From assembly GCF_001629705.1 (NCBI RefSeq), contig NZ_CP015378.1, positions 1,984,001-2,048,000 of the forward strand: a stretch of 64,000 nt of DNA, given 5' to 3'. Positions 51,430-59,125 of the stretch are shown here, piece by piece. Under the pieces are notes generated by a model. That model was not told the origin of the DNA, made no database searches, and saw only the letters and a program-made list of their open reading frames with translations. The stretch comes from Fictibacillus phosphorivorans. Lineage in GTDB: Bacteria > Bacillota > Bacilli > Bacillales > Fictibacillaceae. Both the position numbers and the translations under genes were made by a program. Numbering within the stretch: position 1 is the stretch's first letter; every line of letters begins with the position of its first letter.

Positions 51430-53094
51430 TTATAAGCCTAAAGCTGATCTGCTGAAAAGTTTAATTGGTTGAAATACATTAATATCATCAATATTTGCAT
51501 CAAACATTTCTACAGAGTCAATCGCATCATCATGTCCAATCTTAGACCCTTGATAATCAAGAATTTGTGATGTAAATTCTTCATCTTCTTCACAAAAAAT
51601 GATAAAGCCATTGTTGACTTTACCAGCGATTGAACGTATTCGATTTTCCTTGTTGCTATATTGTCTTTTTTCAGATACATCAATGTTACGTTTCCTTAGT
51701 TTTGGATCGACTTCAATCAATTTCTTTAATTCTGCTTCAAATCTACCCTGGAAAGTGTTCTTTTCAATTAGAACATGAGTAACATCTTCATAATCCCTCA
51801 GTAAACTTAAAACCTCAGTAATAGAATCATCAAATTCTTTCTTATAGATAAGTCCTTTTCTGACATACCTATGACCAGTGTTAGTCTTAGAACCTAAACA
51901 TACTGCTGAATAGTCATTTCTATCACCGATTTCAACAGCACAATCAACTGTAATCATCGTTTTTTCAAACTCTAATTCTTCCACTTCCTTACGCTTCATC
52001 TTTTTGATGTTAAAGAAACACTTGCTACCTGTTAACAAAGTAGCATCATTCATCATTTCCTGTTTGAATGAAACTGGATCACTAAAATATTTAATTGCCA
52101 TTTCTAAAGGATGCCATTTATCTTCCCATAGTACAGGAAACTTCATCTTTCCCTCGTTTTCATCGTAATAAATCTTAGAATCCGCTTCAGCATAAGTATT
52201 CTTATTGTCATAATATATTTCTTTGAACCTTTTCCAATATTCATTAGAAAACATTTCATCAATATCATCAACTAAGACAGCTCTACCAATAATTGATTTG
52301 TATTGTGGATCTTTGAGTAAAGAAGAAATAAAGCAATCAGAAGCCAACACAGTGCCACTGATAATAAACTTAGTTCCTGCTTTAATCTTCTTACCATCAC
52401 GATATACAGGTTCATCACCAGCAAACAAGATGTCTTTACGATATACTTCCATCTTCTTTTTCTTAGCTTCATCTGTAAGAACATCTGTTAAACCTTGAGT
52501 GTCATCCAAATATACATGCGTTGGACGTTTTCCCATGTGCTTTTTACCACGAATAGAAGAAGTAGATGATAAGGCGAGTATTTTTACATTATTAGTAAAG
52601 TGTATCTCGTTTTTATTTACAGTGAATCGCTTAGAATCAATCAATTTACCAAATGAATGTTGAATAAATGGATTCTCTTCAAATTGTTTTCTAACATCAA
52701 AGATAAACTCTTGAGCATCTGCTTCAGTCTTACCTATAATGACTTGAAAAAAAGCACCGTAACATACCTGGTGAACTGAAGTTGCGAATGTAGAAATGGT
52801 TGTCTTGGCAAACCCTCTTGGGAGACAGAGAATCATCTTATCTACTGTATCTTTAATTACACATTCAGATAATAACTTCCAACATTCAAGATGAGTTGGT
52901 GAGAGTTTACGTGCAAGGTTATTTGGTTTAGGAATGAATGTATCCTGTAGATAGTAAGTACAAAAGAAGGATAAATCCTTACGTCCTAATTCAGATGCAA
53001 GTGAGTTAGATCCAAATAAGTAATCGTGTTTATCTTGCTGCGATTTATGTTGATTGTGTTCAATGAGTTGCAATGCTTTTTCTTTACCGAACAT
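51430..53094 (-). CDS. terL: Terminase large subunit
   Basis: 554 residues. ATPase: Walker A-like LPRGFAKTT (91-99), Walker B VYLDDTQG; nuclease: ITVDCAVEIGDRNDYSAV with Asp, VLIEKNTFQ, and GHDDAIDSV near the end. Packages DNA with the small subunit. The start at 53094 lacks a strong ribosome site in the first bases upstream. Confidence 0.93.
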   Translation of the reverse strand: MFGKEKALQLIEHNQHKSQQDKHDYLFGSNSLASELGRKDLSFFCTYYLQDTFIPKPNNLARKLSPTHLECWKLLSECVIKDTVDKMILCLPRGFAKTTISTFATSVHQVCYGAFFQVIIGKTEADAQEFIFDVRKQFEENPFIQHSFGKLIDSKRFTVNKNEIHFTNNVKILALSSTSSIRGKKHMGKRPTHVYLDDTQGLTDVLTDEAKKKKMEVYRKDILFAGDEPVYRDGKKIKAGTKFIISGTVLASDCFISSLLKDPQYKSIIGRAVLVDDIDEMFSNEYWKRFKEIYYDNKNTYAEADSKIYYDENEGKMKFPVLWEDKWHPLEMAIKYFSDPVSFKQEMMNDATLLTGSKCFFNIKKMKRKEVEELEFEKTMITVDCAVEIGDRNDYSAVCLGSKTNTGHRYVRKGLIYKKEFDDSITEVLSLLRDYEDVTHVLIEKNTFQGRFEAELKKLIEVDPKLRKRNIDVSEKRQYSNKENRIRSIAGKVNNGFIIFCEEDEEFTSQILDYQGSKIGHDDAIDSVEMFDANIDDINVFQPIKLFSRSALGL

Positions 53095-53221
53095 CCTAGA
53101 TAGATAGTTTGCCAGGAGCCGGAGATTTTCTTTAGTATGAATTAATTCAGTTGATATGAGTTACACTCCTAACCTTGAAAGGTATAAAAATTTTATAAAA
53201 AATTCTCTCTATAATTGTGAT

Positions 53222-53259
53222 TGGCTCTGACCCTGCTAGGATTAGAACCTACCCTACCA
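53222..53259 (-). other. tRNA 3'-end-like fragment (T-arm plus CCA end)
   Basis: Minus strand reads GGTAGGGTAGGTTCTAATCC then TAGCAGGGTCAGAGCCA. GGTTCTAATCC differs by one base from the conserved GGTTCRANTCC T-loop, it has a 4-bp T-stem, and it ends in CCA. There is no matching 5' acceptor, D arm or anticodon arm upstream, so it is not a functional tRNA. It may be an att-like remnant. Confidence 0.45.
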
Positions 53260-53263
53260 CAAA

Positions 53264-53289
53264 TAAAAAAGACCATCATAATAGATAGT
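53264..53289 (-). terminator. Terminator after the recombinase gene
   Basis: GACTATC-tattat-GATGGTC (one U-G) followed by T6 on the minus strand. Confidence 0.75.
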
Positions 53290-53291
53290 CT

Positions 53292-53843
53292 TTAGAGTAC
53301 AAAATTATTTAGATCCTCTTCTATTTCTTCTTCAGTAATACCAATGTATCTAAATGTTACTTCTGGCTTCGTATGATTTAATATATACTGCAACTTTGCT
53401 ACATCTTTGGTTTGTTTATAGAACCAGTATCCAAATGTTTTACGCATTGTATGTGTGCCGATACCTTCAGTAATATCCACCATCTCAGCAGCCTTATTTA
53501 ACTGTCTGTATGCTTGTGTTGAAGTGATAGGCTTATCACCTTTACGACTAGGAAACAACCAAACGGAATTAACAGTATCAATGTAGTTTTGTACTTCATC
53601 ATAGATGTTGGATAGTTGGATAGTTCTTATCTTATCAGTCTTTCCTTCTTGAATAACTAACTTCTTCTTTCTTTTTAGATCAGATACTTTCAACTTTAGT
53701 AAATCACCTACACGCAATCCTGTATTGATTCCAATGAGGAAAAGAATATAATCACGTTGACCACAGTATTTTTGTAAGCTCCATTTCATGTCTTCAACTA
53801 ATTCTTTACTTCTAATTGGTTGTACGTTTTTAATCTGATTCAT
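53292..53843 (-). CDS. Tyrosine recombinase, catalytic-domain only
   Basis: 183 residues with all catalytic residues: R44 in TGLRVGDLL, K68 in EGKTDK, H131 and R134 in HTMRKTFG, H157 in LNHTKP and nucleophile Y166 in TFRYIG. Lacks the usual N-terminal core-binding domain, as do several short Firmicutes phage recombinases. AAAGGGG sets the ATG at 53843. It sits between terS and terL, so it may resolve or process phage DNA and need not be the prophage integrase; the true integrase could be outside the window. Confidence 0.85.
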   Translation of the reverse strand: MNQIKNVQPIRSKELVEDMKWSLQKYCGQRDYILFLIGINTGLRVGDLLKLKVSDLKRKKKLVIQEGKTDKIRTIQLSNIYDEVQNYIDTVNSVWLFPSRKGDKPITSTQAYRQLNKAAEMVDITEGIGTHTMRKTFGYWFYKQTKDVAKLQYILNHTKPEVTFRYIGITEEEIEEDLNNFVL

Positions 53844-53884
53844 TTTACTTACCCCTTTCACCTCAATGAAATCAACGTATTGAA

Positions 53885-53990
53885 TGTACGTTTATTATAA
53901 CTAATTTCATTTTATTGGTAAAATAGGTAAAAGTCAATAAAATCAGCAAAATGAATGTAAGTTAATTAGTAAAAACCTACATTCGTTAAA
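53885..53990. repeat. Repeated GAATGTA(C/A)GTT sites beside the recombinase gene
   Basis: TTGAATGTACGTTTA near 53889, ATGAATGTAAGTTAA near 53951 and an inverted CCTACATTCGTTA near 53978, in an AT-rich stretch between terS and the recombinase. Candidate recombinase or regulator binding sites. Confidence 0.45.
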
Positions 53991-54007
53991 AGAAACATTT
54001 TATCCAA

Positions 54008-54415
54008 TTATTCCTCTACTTCAATCGTATCAAATACCTGCTTAATATCATTGTCGTTAAAGTTGTTACCAGTAGGAGAATCTAGAGCGATTTCCATTTT
54101 ACTAACCGCTTTACCTAATGACTGATCTGCAATATATTTTAATGCGTCCAACCTGACTTTCTCCGACTCTCCGTTCATTGCCAAATTATATATCTCATTG
54201 ACAGTTCTATTAACTTTGCCCATTAAAAAATTCTGTCCCTGAGTTTTCATTTCACGTTTAAGCCTGTCGACTTCCGCAATCATTTCAGGTGACTTTTCCC
54301 ATAACCACAAGGTTCCCCGATTAATTCCTACTTCCATTGCTATATCTTGCTTTTCCATCATTCCACTTGCAATTAAAAATGCTGCATGTTGTTTATTTTG
54401 TGGTAATTCTTTCAC
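54008..54415 (-). CDS. terS: Terminase small subunit-like HTH protein (phBC6A51 family)
   Basis: 135 residues. LPQNKQHAAFLIASGMMEKQ-DIAMEVGINRGTLWLWEKS is a HTH at 5-43, then a helical oligomerisation region. Matches the phBC6A51-type HTH protein that precedes phage terminase large subunits. Recognises the packaging site. Confidence 0.8.
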   Translation of the reverse strand: MKELPQNKQHAAFLIASGMMEKQDIAMEVGINRGTLWLWEKSPEMIAEVDRLKREMKTQGQNFLMGKVNRTVNEIYNLAMNGESEKVRLDALKYIADQSLGKAVSKMEIALDSPTGNNFNDNDIKQVFDTIEVEE

Positions 54416-54455
54416 TATTTCACCCCCAACAATTCAACGTGAATTAGACATTAAA

Positions 54456-54476
54456 AAAACACCCATTACAGGTGTC
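54456..54476 (-). terminator. Terminator upstream of terS
   Basis: ACACCTGTAATGGGTGT hairpin with T7 on the minus strand. Confidence 0.65.
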
Positions 54477-54480
54477 ATAA

Positions 54481-54645
54481 TCACTTCTTAGGCTTCTCAC
54501 CATATTTTTCTACATTATCCAAAACAGCCTTCTGAAACGGTCTAAGATTATCAGTCCTCCATTGTTCCTTATGTTCATCACTACAGAATTCCTTTTGACC
54601 TTTTTCCAATACAACCTTACACTGTTTACATTTCTTTTTAAACAT
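54481..54645 (-). CDS. Zinc-finger microprotein (54 aa)
   Basis: MFKKKCKQCKVVLEKGQKEF then CSDEHKEQWRTD: Cys6, Cys9, Cys21 and His25 form a C-x2-C...C-x3-H zinc knuckle. GGGGG before the ATG. Directly upstream of terS in transcription order; small zinc proteins near terminases may assist packaging or regulate, but this is inference. Confidence 0.65.
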   Translation of the reverse strand: MFKKKCKQCKVVLEKGQKEFCSDEHKEQWRTDNLRPFQKAVLDNVEKYGEKPKK

Positions 54646-54708
54646 ACCAATAACCCCCATTATCCATTTTATCTACCTACGAATATTATCGGTTAGAGGT
54701 TTCATCAT

Positions 54709-54981
54709 TTATCTTTCCAAAAGTGTTACAGTATCAACTATGATCTCATCATCTAAGTGCACAATTCTTTCTTCAAAATACTTAAATTGTCCTTCTAAAT
54801 TCTTTTGAATCTCTTCACAGCTCTCACGAATACTATCAAATACTTCTTCACTTAACCTCTGATCATGCTCAACCCTAGATTGCTGCCACTTTCTTAAACG
54901 CTTATTCTCTTCATGTAAATCAATACACAAGCTGCAAACAAGAGAAAATGCAATTAAAGTGATAATAGTAATAATAAACAC
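54709..54981 (-). CDS. Membrane-anchored coiled-coil protein (90 aa)
   Basis: N-terminal membrane helix (MFIITIITLIAFSLVCSLCI), then a long helical region with ENKRLRKWQQSRVEHDQRLS and FEERIVHLDDEIIV. GTG start after TTGGAG. Not recognised. Resembles small Rz/i-spanin-like or moron proteins only in layout. Confidence 0.5.
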   Translation of the reverse strand: MFIITIITLIAFSLVCSLCIDLHEENKRLRKWQQSRVEHDQRLSEEVFDSIRESCEEIQKNLEGQFKYFEERIVHLDDEIIVDTVTLLER

Positions 54982-55007
54982 TTAATCAACTCCAATTCAT
55001 AATAAAA

Positions 55008-55030
55008 AGCCGCCACAAAGGACAGCTAAA
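55008..55030 (-). terminator. Terminator after the DUF4359-like gene
   Basis: AGCTGTCC-tttgt-GGCGGCT imperfect hairpin followed by T5. Confidence 0.6.
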
Positions 55031-55036
55031 TATTTA

Positions 55037-55453
55037 TTAAGATTGTATTTCATTCTTCTCTTCATCAATTTCATCTTTAGAAATCATTTTCCTAACCACT
55101 CTAAGAAGGATTAACATAAGCAAAATAGTCCCACAGAATCCCACAACAGTATCTAAATTTATATTAACTGAGCCAATTGGAAAGAAGTTATCAAATAGAC
55201 CAATAAAATTAATATCCTTACCATCTACACCTGGTAAAGTATAGATTGAAAAGATTACATAATTCTGTGATTCTGTAACTATTTCTGCGGTTTTCTCTGC
55301 AAATAAATAAGCAGCAACTTCTTCAATAAAACCTTCACTTTTGTTAAGAGCTAGACCTTCTGCAAAAATTACAAACTCCGTTTTATCAGGATTTGTAATA
55401 GCCATCATAATAAGTATGCCAACTATGATAAGTACTTTTTTCAAAATCTCCAC
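55037..55453 (-). CDS. DUF4359-like membrane protein (138 aa)
   Basis: Membrane helix at 5-20, then the short motif ITNPDKTEFVIFAEG resembling DUF4359 domains, a luminal-type region, and a second membrane helix (VVGFCGTILLMLILLRVVRK). GTG start (TTG alternative); GGGGTGGAG site in a hairpin with 55475-55483. Function unknown; possible envelope moron. Confidence 0.55.
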   Translation of the reverse strand: MEILKKVLIIVGILIMMAITNPDKTEFVIFAEGLALNKSEGFIEEVAAYLFAEKTAEIVTESQNYVIFSIYTLPGVDGKDINFIGLFDNFFPIGSVNINLDTVVGFCGTILLMLILLRVVRKMISKDEIDEEKNEIQS

Positions 55454-55513
55454 CCCTTTTGCTTTTTATTTCTACAAAAGGTGATGTTTTCCTTTAGAAT
55501 TGAAAGTTCCACT

Positions 55514-55711
55514 TTATAGCGTATTCATCCACCACATTAATCCTATTGTCCAACTAACACCCAATATTAACAATGTCACTTGCTTAGGTAGTTTCCTTGT
55601 CATAATGACTACAACTAAAGAAATCACAACAAATATAATTAATAAAATAAATATTGGTGCAGCAGGTAGTAAAGTCTCAAGATTTAAAATTTGTACTGGC
55701 TCTTCCATCAT
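55514..55711 (-). CDS. Two-helix membrane protein (65 aa)
   Basis: MMEEPVQILNLETLLPAAPI then two hydrophobic segments (about 16-38, 44-62). GAGGTGAG site fits the ATGATG start and lies in the arm of a perfect 7-bp hairpin (55716-55722 with 55734-55740). The open frame on the opposite strand here is not supported. Unknown function. Confidence 0.6.
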   Translation of the reverse strand: MMEEPVQILNLETLLPAAPIFILLIIFVVISLVVVIMTRKLPKQVTLLILGVSWTIGLMWWMNTL

Positions 55712-55715
55712 CTCA

Positions 55716-55740
55716 CCTCATAATAAATATCGGTATGAGG
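55716..55740 (-). promoter_or_regulatory. Ribosome-site hairpin before the 65-aa membrane protein
   Basis: CCTCATA pairs exactly with TATGAGG around an 11-base loop CCGATATTTAT (minus strand); the 3' arm carries the GAGG of the ribosome site. Confidence 0.6.
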
Positions 55741-55787
55741 TAACTGAGATTCAATATAAAATCACTCAAATTTCTTGATACTTTAAT

Positions 55788-56498
55788 CTACAACTTATTA
55801 TCATAATGTCCTTTTGAAAGTTCATCTTTAATCACGTTTTTCAATTCAATTAACTTTTCATAATTACTATGTATATACTGTCCATCTTCTTCAGTGTAGT
55901 CATCTTGTTCTTTTTTTATTATTTCCATTAGCCTGTATACATTCAAAAATATTTCTTCAAGTAAATTTGATACTCTCTCAGAAAAAAACAAATCATAATT
56001 AAAGCAATAATCGTTTGCAATATTGACCTCTTCAAATATTTCTAATAACTTTGCATCCTTAATCTGTTTCTTTATTTCTTCTAATGAGTCAGGACCCTTT
56101 TCCCAAAGATGCAAAATTAAATCTATCCGTTCAGCAGATATCTTAAATTTTGAAAGATAATCTGTGAATACGTTCTTACTTAATAACAAACCTGTTGGAA
56201 CTGTAGAATGAAAGTAGAAACTTCTAATATTCCTATGCATCCTTAAGATCAAACCGTATAATTCAGGATAGTATTCATGTCTTTTGCTGGAATATAAACC
56301 AAAGTCATGTATTTTTCTTTGATAATCAAATCTAGTATGTTCAGCAATTAAAGACAAATCATGTTTATGATTCTCAAGAGCAGTACTGAAATAGCTATTA
56401 ATCTTACTTTTGATAAGAGCTCTTATAGAAAACAAAAGAACACCAGATAAAACAGATACACTTGCAATATACCCTAATACTTCAAAAATTGTTTTCAT
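55788..56498 (-). CDS. Membrane-anchored helical protein (236 aa)
   Basis: One N-terminal membrane helix (about 8-28), then a cytoplasmic, charged all-helical domain with YQRKIHDFGLYSSKRHEYYP-ELYGLILRMHRNIRS. Such TM-plus-KRHEYYPELY proteins recur in Firmicutes accessory regions. GAGGGGTGG site in a hairpin with 56532-56537. Could be a defence or exclusion protein; no catalytic motif is seen. Confidence 0.6.
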   Translation of the reverse strand: MKTIFEVLGYIASVSVLSGVLLFSIRALIKSKINSYFSTALENHKHDLSLIAEHTRFDYQRKIHDFGLYSSKRHEYYPELYGLILRMHRNIRSFYFHSTVPTGLLLSKNVFTDYLSKFKISAERIDLILHLWEKGPDSLEEIKKQIKDAKLLEIFEEVNIANDYCFNYDLFFSERVSNLLEEIFLNVYRLMEIIKKEQDDYTEEDGQYIHSNYEKLIELKNVIKDELSKGHYDNKL

Positions 56499-56503
56499 CC
56501 ATA

Positions 56504-56537
56504 TCCACCCCTCGACATTATATTGTCAAAAGGTGGA
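56504..56537 (-). promoter_or_regulatory. Ribosome-site hairpin before the 236-aa gene
   Basis: TCCACC (56537-56532) pairs with GGTGGA (56509-56504), and inside it GAC with GTC, around AATATAAT (minus strand). The ribosome site is in the 3' arm. Confidence 0.6.
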
Positions 56538-56588
56538 ATAAATTGCAATATTAAAAGCACCTCCCAAGAAATGAGGTGCTGCTACTTA

Positions 56589-56837
56589 TTAGTAATTTGA
56601 TGAATTTAATTCATTATCGTGCAAATTAGCTTCATCAACTGTCATACTAACTCCAATTGAAACGATTTCTTCTTTTTTGATTCGATATTCGACCCAATTA
56701 CTATCGACAAAGGTATACCATTCACCATTGTTCAGGTTAAGAATATCATTTCCAATTTTGCTTCTATCGTCTTCTTTGATAAAATAAGAAAATGTTTGCC
56801 CGTTAGACAAACCAATAGTAACTTGACGTTCTTCCAT
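56589..56837 (-). CDS. Hypothetical phage protein (82 aa)
   Basis: Starts MEERQVTIGLSNGQTFSYFI; beta-rich core EWYTFVDSNWVEYRIKKEEI. GGGGAGGTG fixes the ATG at 56837 (frame open 8 codons further). Same fold impression as the 89-aa protein at 58327 (short beta-rich, KF/EW, then IIF/IVSIGV), perhaps paralogous. Function unknown. Confidence 0.6.
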   Translation of the reverse strand: MEERQVTIGLSNGQTFSYFIKEDDRSKIGNDILNLNNGEWYTFVDSNWVEYRIKKEEIVSIGVSMTVDEANLHDNELNSSNY

Positions 56838-56884
56838 TCTCCACACCTCCCCTCTCATCAAATAATAAATGAAACAGGAAGATG

Positions 56885-57115
56885 TTATACTACTGTGAAT
56901 ATATCCTTCAGAATTTTACCTTTTACCTCTAAAACAACCCCATTACCAGTTGCATTAAACTTGTTTTTCTCTATCTTAATAAAACCCTTACTACGTAGCT
57001 TATCAATCTCATTACTTATTTTTAAAGTGTTATTATGAAACTCCACATGAAACACACCTTGTTGATTTGCTTCATTTTTCAATTCAGTATATAGCTTCAC
57101 ATTTAGCTTAATCAT
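56885..57115 (-). CDS. Hypothetical protein (76 aa)
   Basis: MIKLNVKLYTELKNEANQQG with IDKLRSKGFIKIEKNKFNAT. Overlaps the previous gene by 4 bases (ATGA-type coupling). Soluble; not recognised. Confidence 0.55.
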   Translation of the reverse strand: MIKLNVKLYTELKNEANQQGVFHVEFHNNTLKISNEIDKLRSKGFIKIEKNKFNATGNGVVLEVKGKILKDIFTVV

Positions 57116-57540
57116 TGTTTTACAATAGTTTCAGATGCTGATGTTTTCTGAATAAGAAGCTTAAAGATGTCTTCAACTTCTTCCGAAAATGATCTTCCCC
57201 AATGTTGATTAGTGTCATTCACACTATTAAATTCAAGTGTTTCTCCAGTAGAAAGAAAAACATTTAAATTTAGAGGCTTATATCTTCCTTCTGTAATCAG
57301 TTCAAAGTTTTTCACTTGATCATAATTAAAAACTCGTATTTTTAAATCTTGATTATTCTCAAAAATAAATATTTGGTTATCCAGAAAAAGATGAGCTTTT
57401 AGTTTCTTATCCGTAAACAAATTTTTAGGATAAAACAGCTTGATATTTTCTTTTTCAACAAACTTATTTATGAAATATATTATTGAAACATCTTCTTCTC
57501 CAGCAAGATCTTCTACAAAGTATTCATAGCTTATTTTCAT
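57112..57540 (-). CDS. Hypothetical protein (142 aa)
   Basis: MKISYEYFVEDLAGEEDVSI, then FYPKNLFTDKKLKAHLFLDN and a C-terminal LSTGETLEFNSVNDTNQHWG-RSFSEEVEDIFKLL. Looks like a PH-like beta fold ending in a helix. GGAGGG site in a strong hairpin (57549-57590). Unknown. Confidence 0.6.
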   Translation of the reverse strand: MKISYEYFVEDLAGEEDVSIIYFINKFVEKENIKLFYPKNLFTDKKLKAHLFLDNQIFIFENNQDLKIRVFNYDQVKNFELITEGRYKPLNLNVFLSTGETLEFNSVNDTNQHWGRSFSEEVEDIFKLLIQKTSASETIVKQ

Positions 57541-57548
57541 TTATATCC

Positions 57549-57590
57549 CTCCAATTTCGTTTGTATATAATTTCCATACGAATATTGGAG
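57549..57590 (-). promoter_or_regulatory. Ribosome-site hairpin before the 142-aa gene
   Basis: CTCCAAT pairs with ATTGGAG exactly, extended by TTCG/CGAA past a bulged A (minus strand). The GGAGGG ribosome site is in the 3' arm. Confidence 0.65.
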
Positions 57591-57609
57591 ATTCCTGCAG
57601 AAATTTAAG

Positions 57610-57798
57610 TTATTTTGTATAAAATTCTAATCTTTCCATAACTATATCCATTATTTCATTTGCTTCTTCTTCAGTTAAACGTTTGTAAATTACACCTGTT
57701 ATAAATCCAATCATAAATAACTCTTTCTGAACAGGAGCTAACCTTTGTTTATAACCCTTCTCAAAACCCTCTAAAGACCAGCTAGCTAATATGAGCAA
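57610..57798 (-). CDS. Hypothetical short ORF, start uncertain
   Basis: 62 codons from a TTG without clear ribosome site; the C-terminal half MIGFITGVIYKRLTEEEANE-IMDIVMERLEFYTK (ATG preceded by AAAGAG) is the more credible coding part. May be a truncated gene. Confidence 0.35.
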   Translation of the reverse strand: MLILASWSLEGFEKGYKQRLAPVQKELFMIGFITGVIYKRLTEEEANEIMDIVMERLEFYTK

Positions 57799-57833
57799 TC
57801 GTCAGCTTGTAGGGAATAATTAATTTCCTTGTG

Positions 57834-58247
57834 TCATTTTTTATTTCTTTCATTTTTTATTTGGGTAAGTAAACTCTTTAAAAAAACAGCTTCTACTCTT
57901 TTTTTCTTTTCTAAAACTGATCCATATAAAATACCTGCTAAGATTCCAGCAGTTAAAAGGAACGCTATCATAGGATGAACAACTCTAGAAAACGCTAATA
58001 AGTATGTAGCCATTAAAGCAACATATGCAGCAAGATATTTAGAATGATCATAATGTGATTCTATAGCTTCGGTTTTAGCGATTGCCAATAACAATACATC
58101 ATCTTCCAGTTCCTTAAGCATAATGAGCCTATCCATTTGTTTTTCAATATCTTTTTCTTCTCTAAATTTTTTCGCGAAAGAATAAAATTCCTTATAATTT
58201 TGACCCAGTATAATTTCACTAAAAATGTTAATTTCATACACCCCCAC
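57834..58247 (-). CDS. Two-TM protein with long helical N-terminus (137 aa)
   Basis: Helical N-terminal 80 residues (EFYSFAKKFREEKDIEKQMD), then two membrane helices (about 72-90, 95-110) and a charged tail. GTG start within the hairpin CCCAC/GTGGG (58243-58264). Layout like small effector or exclusion proteins, but unproven. Confidence 0.55.
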   Translation of the reverse strand: MGVYEINIFSEIILGQNYKEFYSFAKKFREEKDIEKQMDRLIMLKELEDDVLLLAIAKTEAIESHYDHSKYLAAYVALMATYLLAFSRVVHPMIAFLLTAGILAGILYGSVLEKKKRVEAVFLKSLLTQIKNERNKK

Positions 58248-58282
58248 TTAAATATATCGGTGGGAAAATTGGAAAATTTAAA

Positions 58283-58312
58283 AAAGCACCCAGATTAACG
58301 GGATGCTTGTTC
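58283..58312 (-). terminator. Terminator after the 89-aa gene
   Basis: AAGCATCCC / GGGTGCTT hairpin followed by T6 on the minus strand. Confidence 0.7.
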
Positions 58313-58326
58313 ATACAAAAAGGTTA

Positions 58327-58596
58327 TTAATATATTGCCTTTTCTTCGTTCTGGAATTTAAAAATGATTGTTCTTATAGGATTATCTTTATCCTCATAGT
58401 TAATATCAGTATTTACAATTCGTTTCATACCATCATTAAATTTCAATAATGTACCATTAAGATTATGTGCTTCTTCAATTAAATATTTGATACTAAATTC
58501 GGGATTTATTGCTTTAATTTGAGCTTCATTTAAATCCATTTCAACTTTCTTATCTAAGTCATAAAACAAGATATTTACTTTTAATGTCTCTTTCAT
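58327..58596 (-). CDS. Hypothetical phage protein (89 aa)
   Basis: MKETLKVNILFYDLDKKVEM opening and RTIIFKFQNEEKAIY end; soluble alpha/beta. AAGGGAGGTG before the ATG at 58596. Its upstream region forms TCCTG/CAGGA around an AT-rich loop. Not recognised. Confidence 0.6.
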   Translation of the reverse strand: MKETLKVNILFYDLDKKVEMDLNEAQIKAINPEFSIKYLIEEAHNLNGTLLKFNDGMKRIVNTDINYEDKDNPIRTIIFKFQNEEKAIY

Positions 58597-58611
58597 TCTT
58601 AACACCTCCCT

Positions 58612-58642
58612 TCCTGCCGAATACATTATATATTTTACAGGA
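58612..58642 (-). promoter_or_regulatory. Hairpin just upstream of the ribosome site of the 89-aa gene
   Basis: TCCTG (58642-58638) pairs with CAGGA (58616-58612); the loop holds TATATAAT. The GGGAGGTG site follows directly. Confidence 0.5.
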
Positions 58643-58677
58643 TATGACAGATGTCCTTTGTTTTATGTAAAAATTTG

Positions 58678-58848
58678 TTATTTCTTATCACCTAAATATG
58701 CTTCATTAATCCCATTAAGCAACCTGTTCATGAACTCCTCATTGTTCAATAGCCTCTCTATAGAAGAGAAGTCCTTAACTCTGTCTGTACGTACAATCGA
58801 TCTACGCTTCTTCTTAATTTCGTTCTGATCGGTCTTGTTGTTATTCAT
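58678..58848 (-). CDS. Small basic protein (56 aa)
   Basis: MNNNKTDQNEIKKKRRSIVR then TDRVKDFSSIERLLNNEEF; basic N-terminus, helical C-terminus, suggesting a nucleic-acid contact (inference). Starts 3 bases after the preceding stop, so coupled. Confidence 0.55.
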   Translation of the reverse strand: MNNNKTDQNEIKKKRRSIVRTDRVKDFSSIERLLNNEEFMNRLLNGINEAYLGDKK

Positions 58849-58851
58849 AAT

Positions 58852-59004
58852 TTATTTACCTTTACCCAATAACTCGGTATCCTTAGTGTTGTTGTGTACT
58901 TCTAAAATAAGCTTAGTAATTGCTTGATCTAAATTATTCTTTTTCTCTAAATTACATGATTTTTTATAAATAATCTTACCGTCTGTTGGAATATTGCGTA
59001 ACAT
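58852..59004 (-). CDS. Small hypothetical protein (50 aa)
   Basis: MLRNIPTDGKIIYKKSCNLE then KKNNLDQAITKLILEVHNN. GAGGAG lies 11-16 bases before the ATG. Coupled with the 56-aa gene. Unknown. Confidence 0.5.
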   Translation of the reverse strand: MLRNIPTDGKIIYKKSCNLEKKNNLDQAITKLILEVHNNTKDTELLGKGK

Positions 59005-59125
59005 CTACTTCACTGTCTCCTCACTGTTAAATCTTAGATGAAGAGACAGCATAGCACATTTTTAGAATTTAGTCTTACTTACGTAAATTACGCAAAAGTT
59101 ATTGTCTAGGGTATGTATTGTTTAA

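Noticed and set aside
53222..53300. A complete tRNA gene
   Set aside because: Only the T-arm and CCA end are present; no 5' acceptor, D arm or anticodon arm can be drawn in the 80 bases before it.
55500..55778. 92-codon plus-strand ORF
   Set aside because: Overlaps the minus-strand 65-aa membrane gene that has a strong ribosome site and fits the local direction.
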